Shown here: positions 45,435 through 52,911 of the stretch, piece by piece | Position numbering within the stretch: position 1 is the stretch's first letter | Layout of the letters: each line of letters starts with the position of its first letter | DNA from: Phycisphaerae bacterium | Lineage (GTDB): Bacteria > Planctomycetota > Phycisphaerae > UBA1845 > UTPLA1 | Length of the DNA: 64,000 bases | Direction of reading: 5' to 3' | Assembly: GCA_035275405.1 (NCBI GenBank) | Contig: DATEMU010000004.1 | Coordinates: 149,822-213,821, forward strand | Translations under genes and position numbers: made by a program | The notes under the pieces: model-generated | Told to the model about the DNA's origin: nothing | The model's database searches: none | What the model saw: only the letters and a program-made list of their open reading frames with translations

Positions 45435-47082
45435 GGGACCTCCCAGCAATGAGAGTGGGCGCTGCCGGCTCGGCGTTCCAGCCCGTCGTCGAATCGTCGT
45501 CACTGCCGCGCTGCCCTGGGACGAAGTCATTCCCCGGCTCAAGCGGCGCGGGGGGCGATTCCGAGCAAGTCACGAGGGCATCGGTCACGGCGGCGCGGGG
45601 AGCGGGAGCATCGCACGGCGGAAGTCGCAGCGTGCATTGCGTTCCGCAGCCCGGTACGGAACGAATGTCGATCCGCCCGCCCGCCTGTTCGACCACTGCG
45701 CCGATGATCGCCAACCCAAGTCCTGATCCAGGGATCCCGGCCGCCAGAGCGTTGTTTCCACGGCGATACGCGTCGAACGTGGCGGCTCCGTTGCGATGAA
45801 GCTGAGCGAGGAGGTCCGCGTCAAAACCGATGCCGGTGTCATCGACATGGACGGCGATCCACGGCGCCGCGCCGTCCTCCTCCGTTTCCGGGCGCTCGAC
45901 CCAGACGGAGACCTTTCCGGGTGACGGTGTGTATTTCAGCGCGTTGTCGACGAGGTTTGCGATGCAGTCGCCCAGATCGCGCGGATCGACATGGGCCAGG
46001 AGATTCACGCTCTTTGGTGCGTAACACGCCAGGCTCACCCCTCGTCCGGTCGCCACCGGCTGGTATGCCGCGCATTGCTCCGCGACGACTTCGCCGACGT
46101 CGGCATACGACAGCTCGTGTCGTTGCGGATCGGCGTCCTGCACACGGGCCAGCGTGAGCAACTCGGTCACATGCAGGGTGCCCTCCTTGCAGCAGTTAAC
46201 GATGCGAGAAAACGTCTGCTGGGCGGCGCCCTCGCGCACGATCCCATCTCGAACGAGACCGGCGAGAGTCTGGATGGTGGCCAGCGGGCTTTTTAGGCGG
46301 TGGGCCGCCGTCTGCATGAAGCGCGAGCGACGTTCCTGAAGCTCGCGAACCGCTGCCTGCGACGCGCGGAGGGCCGCATTGGCGGTCTGAAGCTGGAGTT
46401 CGCGCCGCCGAAGCCGCGCCGCGATGGTGCCGGTCAGGTACAGCGTCCCCAGAACGCCGGACGACATCGCGATGATCGCCGCCCCGACATTGATGGAGTT
46501 GGATGCGCCGGCGACAACGGGCGCTGCAGGCAGGGGAGGATAATGAAGTGTGATCACGCCGGCCAGTTCGCCCAGGGCTACCGCCGCGTATAGGCCAATC
46601 GCCCAGAGACCTTCGAGCAGGGCGTGCCGAATGGGCAATAACAACGAGCCGAGGGCCATGTGGAATACGTAGAAGATCGCCAGCGGACTCTCGTGCCCAC
46701 CGGTGAAGCGCACGATCGCGGTCAGGACAAGCAGGTCTGTCGCAATCTGGCCGTGGGCGAACATGAGCACCGCGCGCGGTGATGCCGGAGACGCGCCCTC
46801 GCCCGCCTGCTGACCGGTCAGCGAACGGTGCATACCCAGCCATACGACGTTGAGCAGGGCCAACAGGCCCAGCGCCCAGACAATCTGCTGCGGGCGCAAG
46901 AAATCCGGCTGCGCAATTCGCTCGATGGCCAGCGCGACAAGCGACACGGCGATGAAGGCCCAGCGCAGCTGGATATACCACAAGAGAGGCTGAAGCGAGA
47001 GCAGCGGCTCGAGTTCTTCCGTGGATCCGCGGTCCCCTTGGCTCGTCTTATTCGACCACGATGTAACGCTCCGCACTGTCAT
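45421..47082 (-). CDS. RegB/PrrB-like membrane sensor histidine kinase inside the hydrogenase operon
   Basis: A 553-residue kinase. Six membrane helices fill residues about 35-225. Between helices 3 and 4 is FTGGHESPLAIFYVF, which sits where RegB-type redox sensors carry the ubiquinone-linked GGxxNPF motif; here the motif is altered to GGHESPL. The H-box is TAAHRLKSPLATIQTLAG with His261, followed by ANLVDNALKYTP and GSGLGLAIIG. The C-terminal 60 residues are disordered. RegB kinases report quinone redox state, so this one may tie hydrogenase to respiration. Its ATG directly abuts the regulator stop, and its end overlaps hydG by 14 bases. Confidence 0.88.
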   Translation of the reverse strand: MTVRSVTSWSNKTSQGDRGSTEELEPLLSLQPLLWYIQLRWAFIAVSLVALAIERIAQPDFLRPQQIVWALGLLALLNVVWLGMHRSLTGQQAGEGASPASPRAVLMFAHGQIATDLLVLTAIVRFTGGHESPLAIFYVFHMALGSLLLPIRHALLEGLWAIGLYAAVALGELAGVITLHYPPLPAAPVVAGASNSINVGAAIIAMSSGVLGTLYLTGTIAARLRRRELQLQTANAALRASQAAVRELQERRSRFMQTAAHRLKSPLATIQTLAGLVRDGIVREGAAQQTFSRIVNCCKEGTLHVTELLTLARVQDADPQRHELSYADVGEVVAEQCAAYQPVATGRGVSLACYAPKSVNLLAHVDPRDLGDCIANLVDNALKYTPSPGKVSVWVERPETEEDGAAPWIAVHVDDTGIGFDADLLAQLHRNGAATFDAYRRGNNALAAGIPGSGLGLAIIGAVVEQAGGRIDIRSVPGCGTQCTLRLPPCDAPAPRAAVTDALVTCSESPPAPLEPGNDFVPGQRGSDDDSTTGWNAEPAAPTLIAGRSHAYR

Positions 47083-47484
47083 CTAAGTTCTCACTCGCAG
47101 GAATCTCCGCACGGCGCGCTGAAGTGTTGCCGCGTCAAGCGGCTTTTCCAGAAAAGCCTCGGCGGGCACATAGTCCGTGCCCAGTTCTTTTGCATAATCC
47201 ATGCCCACCCGCTCGCCAATGGCCGAGATCATGATGACCGGCACGTCGCGCAGCCGCGGCTCCTCCTTCATCACGTAACAAAGATGAAAGCCCTCCGAAG
47301 GCGTCGCGAGCATGATGTCGAGCAGAACGAGGTCCGGGGGGCTTTGGCGCATGGCCTCCAGCCCCGTGGGACCGGTCGCGCAGCACGTGACATGAAACTC
47401 CGGCTCAGGAAGCATGGCTCGGACGGCGTGGTGGATGTCCGGGTCGTCGTCGATTAACAGAATGTGGTATCCTTCGGCAATCAT
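47083..47484 (-). CDS. Single-domain response regulator (REC only)
   Basis: A receiver of 133 residues with no output domain. It has the acidic pair in LLIDDDPDIHH, phospho-acceptor Asp in LVLLDIMLATPSEG, and the conserved Lys in FLEKPLD. The start chosen has GGAGG five bases upstream and lies one base from the hydB stop; a start eight codons earlier would overlap hydB. Encoded with the kinase that follows, it probably receives phosphate from it. With no DNA-binding part it must act by protein contact, or pass phosphate on to a sigma-54 activator not encoded in the window. Confidence 0.88.
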   Translation of the reverse strand: MIAEGYHILLIDDDPDIHHAVRAMLPEPEFHVTCCATGPTGLEAMRQSPPDLVLLDIMLATPSEGFHLCYVMKEEPRLRDVPVIMISAIGERVGMDYAKELGTDYVPAEAFLEKPLDAATLQRAVRRFLRVRT

Positions 47485-47485
47485 G

Positions 47486-48964
47486 TCAGCCTCCGGGTTT
47501 CTGCGCATCGGCCGGTAAGTGCGCGGATTGGACGTTGTCGACTTCCTCGGCGAGTTGGTTCAGGATGTCCACGATGCTGATGTGGGCGGTACACGCACGC
47601 ACGCAGCGCGCGCAGCCCACGCATCCGGACAATCCGGTGCGCTGCTCGATCCACGCGCTTTTGCGGGTGATCCGATGGCGGAGCCGCTGGGCCGCTTTTC
47701 CGCGGAAGTTGTGACCTCCGGCCACTAATGCGAAGTCGTGCAACATACAGCCGTCCCAGGTTCGCTCCCGCACTCCGCAGCCAGGGGACAGGCCGGTCTC
47801 GTCCTGAATATCGAAGCAGTAACAGGTCGGGCAGACGAGATTACACGATCCACACGAATAGCATCGCTGGGCCGTGGCCTTCCAGACGAGCGAATCGTAT
47901 GAACGTTGCAAGACGGCGGGAAGCTGCGCCCGAGTTTTCTGGAGCCGACGTGGGAAGGCGCCGTCTTTGCGCTCCAAGTACCGTTCAAATCGACATTCCT
48001 CCTCAAACGTCGGCTCGCGCAGCGCCGCGCCCTCGGACGCCCGCAGCCATTTGCGCCCGGCGTCCGTTCCGAACACGACGCCGTAGTCCTTCGCATCTCG
48101 ACACTCGGCCGGGGGCCGCGCTTTTTCGTCTACGGGGAACGGATAGAGCAGCACGTCGAACCCCCTGTTCGCGTCGCAGGTCTGCATGTCGCGGCAGAAA
48201 GCGTCCGGCGCACAAGGACCGGGGCAGTCGATCCCCACCACGAACAAATTAGCCCTGCGCTTCAGATAATGCTGGTCGCGCTGATCGTGCGAGAAGACTT
48301 CGTCCAGAAGACGGGTTGCATGGAGATCGCACGGGTGAACGCCGACCAGCGCCGTCTGTTCAGAAGAGAAGACGGGAACCGCTTCAAAGTGGCGATTGCG
48401 CGAGTCGAACCGGAAAAGTGTCTCGCGCGGCGGAAGCAGCGTCGCTTTCGGGCTATACACGCAGCAATCGAAGTCCAGCGCCAGTTCGTCTGCCCGCGAA
48501 ACAGTCTGATAGAAAAACCGCTTCCGCGGACACGACCGCGGCTCGTCGCGAAGCACCGGACCGACGAGCGCGTGTGTCGGCGCGAGCGATTCGATACGCT
48601 CGATCAGGCAGTCACGCGAGATGACGCCATGCAACCACGGCCGGTGGACCGCGGCCCACGAGCCCCGGCGATACACTCTGCCGTGGCCCTTCCAACCGAC
48701 ATAGGCGACCGCCGCGAGATAGACCAGCATCAGCGCGGCAAAGACGAACATTCCGACAGTAAAACCGATTCCGCGAACCAGGTTGGCAATTCCCCAACCA
48801 AACGGCCGCTCGAGGTTCATCCATCCGCGAAAAGCGTGGACGGTGAGCCACGAACTGAGAGGCAACAGAATTAGGAGGTGCGGGTAACCAAGGACGATCA
48901 GCAGGACCACGCGCCCTAACTTACGAACCGCCGGCGGTAACCTGATTCGAGGCATTCTGCCCAT
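47486..48964 (-). CDS. hydB: Hydrogenase beta subunit (4Fe-4S, sulfite reductase A-like) with N-terminal membrane anchor
   Basis: Iron-sulfur subunit of the group 3b enzyme, 492 residues. From about residue 100 on it matches the HydB/AsrA type: GVHPCDLHATRLLDEVF, then two ferredoxin-type cluster motifs, CYSCGSCNLVCPTCYCF and CVGCARCVRACTAH. Residues 19-43 and 66-90 are two hydrophobic helices (VVLLIVLGYPHLLILLPLS and FTVGMFVFAALMLVYLAAV) flanked by basic residues, so both ends should face the cytoplasm. Group 3b beta subunits are normally soluble, so the anchor is unusual. Start may be the first Met or Met4. It begins 18 bases after hypE. Confidence 0.88.
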   Translation of the reverse strand: MGRMPRIRLPPAVRKLGRVVLLIVLGYPHLLILLPLSSWLTVHAFRGWMNLERPFGWGIANLVRGIGFTVGMFVFAALMLVYLAAVAYVGWKGHGRVYRRGSWAAVHRPWLHGVISRDCLIERIESLAPTHALVGPVLRDEPRSCPRKRFFYQTVSRADELALDFDCCVYSPKATLLPPRETLFRFDSRNRHFEAVPVFSSEQTALVGVHPCDLHATRLLDEVFSHDQRDQHYLKRRANLFVVGIDCPGPCAPDAFCRDMQTCDANRGFDVLLYPFPVDEKARPPAECRDAKDYGVVFGTDAGRKWLRASEGAALREPTFEEECRFERYLERKDGAFPRRLQKTRAQLPAVLQRSYDSLVWKATAQRCYSCGSCNLVCPTCYCFDIQDETGLSPGCGVRERTWDGCMLHDFALVAGGHNFRGKAAQRLRHRITRKSAWIEQRTGLSGCVGCARCVRACTAHISIVDILNQLAEEVDNVQSAHLPADAQKPGG

Positions 48965-48982
48965 CCTTTCGGGAGGCAGTCA

Positions 48983-50065
48983 CTAACAAATCCGCGGCAA
49001 TTCCTCGCCGTATGGCCGCTGGACGATACGCCGCCCGCCAAGTCGAGTGACGAGCTCAACAAGCGGCGGCCGGTCTTCCGTCATGACACCTATGCATGTG
49101 GCGTGCCAGCCCAGCCCGTGGGCGCGCATTTGCGTAAGTGCTTTAGCACAATCAGATTGGGAGACGACGCAAACCACCTTGCCCTCGTTGGCTACGGTCA
49201 GGGGGTCCAACCCGAGCATCTCCGCTGCCTGTCGGGCGGTCGATGAGATAGGGACCTTGGACTCGTCGATTTCGATGCTCAGACCGCTCTCTTCGCTGAT
49301 GTCGGCGAGAACGCCAGCGAGGCCGCCCCTCGTGGCGTCACGCAGAAACTTCACGTCCGCGCCGCTGTCAAGCAAGTGTACGATTAGAGAATTCAATGGG
49401 GCCGCATCCGTTCGCAACGGCGTGTCGAATTCCAGCCCGCTGCGGACGGAGGTGATCGCCAAGCCGTGTTCAGCGATGGGGCCATTGATGAGGACACAGT
49501 CGCCGGGCGTTACGCGGGCGATACTGAGATTCGCATCCGCGCGAAGCCGTCCCACGCCCGCGGTGTTTATCATCAGCTCGGGCTCATCGCTTCTTCGCTC
49601 AATGACTTTCGTATCGCCGGTGACGATTTCGACGCCGGCTTCGTGGGCGGCGATCCCGATGGAACGCATGACGCGGTCCAGTGTCTCCAGCGGCAGTCCC
49701 TCTTCGAGGATCAACCCCAGACTGATTGCGATCGGCTCGGCGCCCATGACCGCCAGGTCGTTGACCGTCCCGCAAACCGCAAGGCGGCCGATATCTCCGC
49801 CGGGGAACTCGATCGGAGTGACGACGTATGAATCCGTCGTGAAGACGACGTCGGCGCCGTGCCACGGAACGATGGCACTATCCGTCAATGTTCCATCCGA
49901 CACACTGCGCCGCGACGAGGACGCCGATACGACCCTCTTCATAACCGTGGCGCCTCCGGATTGAAGGTTGGGCAGCACGTGTTCGCGGATGAGCCGCTGC
50001 ATCAACTCCCCTCCGCCGCCGTGGGCGAGCATGACGCGTTCGGTCTGCATCATCAGGCTGGACAT
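48983..50065 (-). CDS. hypE: Hydrogenase maturation protein HypE
   Basis: Dehydrates the carbamoyl group received from HypF to a thiocyanate on its C-terminal Cys, the source of the Fe cyanide ligands. The 360 residues show LAHGGGGELMQRLI, VFTTDSYVVTPIEFPGGDIG and RDATRGGLAGVLADI, and end in PRIC with the essential terminal Cys. The ATG is chosen for AGGAGTTACGCC before it and overlaps hypD by 13 bases. Confidence 0.95.
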   Translation of the reverse strand: MSSLMMQTERVMLAHGGGGELMQRLIREHVLPNLQSGGATVMKRVVSASSSRRSVSDGTLTDSAIVPWHGADVVFTTDSYVVTPIEFPGGDIGRLAVCGTVNDLAVMGAEPIAISLGLILEEGLPLETLDRVMRSIGIAAHEAGVEIVTGDTKVIERRSDEPELMINTAGVGRLRADANLSIARVTPGDCVLINGPIAEHGLAITSVRSGLEFDTPLRTDAAPLNSLIVHLLDSGADVKFLRDATRGGLAGVLADISEESGLSIEIDESKVPISSTARQAAEMLGLDPLTVANEGKVVCVVSQSDCAKALTQMRAHGLGWHATCIGVMTEDRPPLVELVTRLGGRRIVQRPYGEELPRIC

Positions 50066-51186
50066 GGCGTAACTCCTCTGGAATTCGCAATGCGGAGTCG
50101 CGCTCGCGCCGTTATCGCTCCCCCGTACTTGAACCATGCCGCGCACGTCCCTTCGCCGCTGACCATGCACGGCCCGATGGGCGTGAGGGGCGTACAGCCA
50201 CGATCGAAGAGCGGACAATCTGCCGGCTCGACTTTCCCCTGGATGACTTCCCCGCACTTGCACGACGGATGATCCCGGTCGTCACCCAGTTCCACGCTGA
50301 AGCGGCGCAATGCGTCAAATCGACTGAAGAGTGGCCTCAACTCGAGGCCGCTGTCGGGAATAGTCCCCAGCTCACGCCACGGCGCATCCGCGGGAACAAA
50401 AACGCGCTCGAGCAGGGCGAGTGCCGCACCATTGCCTTTCTCGCAGACTACTGCGGGATAAACATTCTCCAGTAGCGCGCGGCCCGATTTGATCTGCCGC
50501 AAAAGATGGACCAGCCCGGAGAGCAATTGCACCGGCTCAAACCCTGCTACCACGCAGGGCTTGCCATGCTGCTCGACGACAGCTCGATACGCCTCCGAAC
50601 CAATGACGACGCTGACGTGCCCAGGACAGAGAAAACCGTCGAGCGGCACATCGCCTGCCTCAAGCAGGGCCAACATGGCCGGGACCACGAGCTTGTGGCA
50701 CAACAGGACGCTGAAGTTCTCAATGCGCTCACGGTCGGCTTGCAGGACGACCGCAGCGGTCGCTGGGGCGGTCGTCTCGAATCCGACGGCGAGAAAGACC
50801 ACCGGTCGGTCAGGATGCCCGCGCGCGAGTTCCAGGGCCGTCCGGGCGGAGTTAACGACGCGAATGCAGGCTCCATTGGCCCGCAGTTTCTCAAGGCTTC
50901 CGAGTCTTCCGGGCACGCGCAGCATGTCGCCGTAGGTCGCCAGGATAACGCCGTCTAGACCGGCCAGTTCGATGGCGGCGTCAATGTGTCGCTGCGCAGT
51001 GACGCAGACCGGGCAACCCGGTCCGCTGCTGAGCCGCAGGTTCGCGGGCAGGATCGAGCGAATTCCGCTCCGAAAAAACGAGACGGTATGAGTGCCGCAG
51101 ACCTCCATGATCTGTACACGGCGACCGACCGCCGCGCACAGGTCGGAGAGTTCGCCGCGAAGAGCCTGTAGCCGGTCGGGGATCAT
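50053..51186 (-). CDS. hypD: Hydrogenase maturation protein HypD
   Basis: Scaffold with a 4Fe-4S cluster on which the Fe(CN)2CO unit is built together with HypC. The 377 residues contain EVCGTHT, SGPGCPVCVT, AVGFETTAPATA, GFLCPGHVSVVIG and the cluster region HPSCKCGEVIQGK, with further Cys residues. Overlaps hypC by four bases. Confidence 0.96.
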   Translation of the reverse strand: MIPDRLQALRGELSDLCAAVGRRVQIMEVCGTHTVSFFRSGIRSILPANLRLSSGPGCPVCVTAQRHIDAAIELAGLDGVILATYGDMLRVPGRLGSLEKLRANGACIRVVNSARTALELARGHPDRPVVFLAVGFETTAPATAAVVLQADRERIENFSVLLCHKLVVPAMLALLEAGDVPLDGFLCPGHVSVVIGSEAYRAVVEQHGKPCVVAGFEPVQLLSGLVHLLRQIKSGRALLENVYPAVVCEKGNGAALALLERVFVPADAPWRELGTIPDSGLELRPLFSRFDALRRFSVELGDDRDHPSCKCGEVIQGKVEPADCPLFDRGCTPLTPIGPCMVSGEGTCAAWFKYGGAITARARLRIANSRGVTPCPA

Positions 51187-51434
51187 GGGTCCGCTCCCGC
51201 GCCGACGGTCTCATCGATGTCCGTTCCGTAAGATTGCTTCAAGTAGCTCCACGTCTCGAGTGCATCCTGCTCCTGAATGGTGCAGATTGAGAAACCGGCA
51301 TGAACGAGCACCCAGTCGCCGGCATTCGCCTCGGGGGTGAGCACGCGACTGATCTTCAGCCGATTGCCCTGAAAATCGACGAGGGCCTGCTCGTCTCCAC
51401 ATTCAATGATCTTGCCTGGAACCGCGAGACACAT
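51183..51434 (-). CDS. hypC: Hydrogenase maturation chaperone HypC
   Basis: Small chaperone (83 residues) that carries the Fe(CN)2CO unit to the large subunit. MCLAVPGKI is the signature; Cys2 must be exposed by removal of the initiator Met, so the second of two adjacent ATG codons is taken as the true start. AGGG lies upstream. The start overlaps the hypF stop and the end overlaps hypD by four bases. Confidence 0.95.
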   Translation of the reverse strand: MCLAVPGKIIECGDEQALVDFQGNRLKISRVLTPEANAGDWVLVHAGFSICTIQEQDALETWSYLKQSYGTDIDETVGAGADP

Positions 51435-52633
51435 CATCCGGCCCTCTCAAGGATGGCTGCGGCGACGACCGCCTGCCCGAGCGCCAATCCCGCGTCGCCC
51501 ATCGGGACGCGTTCGGGAACCACGACTTGAAACTGAGCCCGTTGCAGTAGCGCTATCACGCGCGATCGTAGCCGTCGATTCGCGAAACATCCCCCGGCCA
51601 ACACGATCGTGCGGACGCCCGTCTGCTCCGCCGCCATGTCCGCCGTCGCAACCAGCATCCGGGCGACGGTCTCGTGAAAACGGCTGGCGATCAGGCTGCA
51701 CGGAGCGCGTCTCATCCTGTCGTGCAGGATCGCGCGAACGGCGCCGGCGAGAGACATGCGGATACCTTCCGGGCCTGCTCGAGTCTCATACGGATAGGGA
51801 TCCGACTCGTCATCTCGGGCCGCGTTTTCCAGAGCGATCGCGGCTTGAGCCTCGGTCTCGTTCTTGTTGCAGAGGCCGAGAAGGAAACTCACACCGTCGA
51901 AGACTCGGCCCAGACTGGAGGTCTGAGGAACGGGGAGTTTCGTCTGGTTGAGACGGGCTACACCGTTTAACACGGCTTCAGGTACCCGATCGAACGACTC
52001 AGCAGTCTCCCGTTGCCATAATTCGCCAAACGCCTGTTGAACCAACGCCAGCGCCGGTCGCCACGTTTCGATGGCCGCCGCATCGCCGCCCAACAACGGG
52101 AAATACTCCAGATGCCCCAATCGGGTGAACTTGTCCATGCGACAATGCAGGATCTCGCAGCCCCACGCCGCATGGTCCGTGCCGAGGCCAACGCCGTCAC
52201 AACAGATTCCGATCACGGGTTTCACGATGCGCCGTTCGGCCATCACGCTCACCACGTGTGCGTGGTGGTGCTGCACGCCGATCGTCGGCAGGCCCATCTG
52301 CAACGCGAGACGGGTGGACAGATAGTTGGGATGCAGGTCGTGTGCGACGAATTCCGGTTTTAGTTCCGAATCACCCAGGAGTTGTTTTATGGCCGCACAA
52401 TAGTTCCGGTACTGCATTGGATCAGTCAGATTCCAGTTACTTCGACTCAGCCTTGCAGTGGTGTCGTGATAAAAAGCAAAGGCGGCTTTGAGTTCACCTC
52501 CCAATGCCAATACGGGTCTTTGTGTCCTCGTGGACAGCCTGAAGACATCTGCACGGTTGCCGGCCCGCAAAGTTGATGGATGTCGGGCGCCTGAGTTTGC
52601 CGGCCACAGCGTTTCGGCGATGCTTGTCACCAC
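51434..52633 (-). CDS. hypF: HypF C-terminal carbamoyltransferase domain only (N-terminal half missing)
   Basis: HypF normally has about 750 residues: acylphosphatase, zinc fingers, YrdC domain, then a Kae1-like carbamoyltransferase. This 399-residue product covers only the last part: PVLALGGELKAAF, AHDLHPNYLSTRLALQMG, GVQHHHAHVVSVMAE and GGCFANRRL. No remnant of the first half is found in any frame upstream, and the sigma-54 promoter lies just before it, so the short form seems to be the real gene rather than a frameshift. Carbamoyl-adenylate would have to come from another protein. The GTG start has GAGGG six bases upstream; TTG two codons earlier is also possible. First gene of the operon. 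Confidence 0.85.
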   Translation of the reverse strand: MVTSIAETLWPANSGARHPSTLRAGNRADVFRLSTRTQRPVLALGGELKAAFAFYHDTTARLSRSNWNLTDPMQYRNYCAAIKQLLGDSELKPEFVAHDLHPNYLSTRLALQMGLPTIGVQHHHAHVVSVMAERRIVKPVIGICCDGVGLGTDHAAWGCEILHCRMDKFTRLGHLEYFPLLGGDAAAIETWRPALALVQQAFGELWQRETAESFDRVPEAVLNGVARLNQTKLPVPQTSSLGRVFDGVSFLLGLCNKNETEAQAAIALENAARDDESDPYPYETRAGPEGIRMSLAGAVRAILHDRMRRAPCSLIASRFHETVARMLVATADMAAEQTGVRTIVLAGGCFANRRLRSRVIALLQRAQFQVVVPERVPMGDAGLALGQAVVAAAILERAG

Positions 52634-52664
52634 GTGCAACCCTCATTGCTTTTGAGATGGACCT

Positions 52665-52679
52665 GCAATATCCGTGCCA
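52665..52679 (-). promoter_or_regulatory. Sigma-54 (-24/-12) promoter of the hydrogenase operon
   Basis: Read leftward the sequence is TGGCACGGATATTGC, a full match to the core consensus TGGCACG-N4-TTGC. Transcription should start about 12 bases further on, near 52653, leaving a leader of about 20 bases before the GTG start of hypF. Sigma-54 control with an enhancer-binding activator is well known for several hydrogenase operons, for example HoxA and HupR systems. Confidence 0.85.
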
Positions 52680-52745
52680 CTCCGCAAGTGTTTTGTTCGG
52701 CGTCACTTATTCGACGCGGGTATCCGTATTACGCGAACGCTCCAG

Positions 52746-52782
52746 TGCGTGAAATTCCGTACCAATTGCGGGTTTTCACGCA
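52746..52782. promoter_or_regulatory. Inverted repeat between two divergent sigma-54 promoters (possible enhancer site)
   Basis: TGCGTGAAA at 52746-52754 and TTTCACGCA at 52774-52782 are perfect 9-base inverted repeats with 19 bases between them. The centre lies about 90 bases upstream of the leftward promoter and about 70 upstream of the rightward one, the range used by NtrC-type activators. Confidence 0.6.
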
Positions 52783-52834
52783 AGGCGGTTCGTTCTTGGC
52801 CCGCAGGCCGGAGCCGCCTGCCGCGAATCTCACG

Positions 52835-52851
52835 CTGGCACGTAGATTGCT
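52835..52851 (+). promoter_or_regulatory. Sigma-54 (-24/-12) promoter of the PLP-enzyme gene
   Basis: CTGGCACGTAGATTGCT agrees with the sigma-54 consensus YTGGCACGrNNNTTGCW at all but the weakly conserved position 9. Expected start of transcription is near 52862, about 50 bases before the GTG start codon. Confidence 0.85.
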
Positions 52852-52911
52852 TGATATCCATACAACAACGTTGGCAGTTCTTCGCCTGCAGCGTCAGCGG
52901 AGGAGGTGCCT

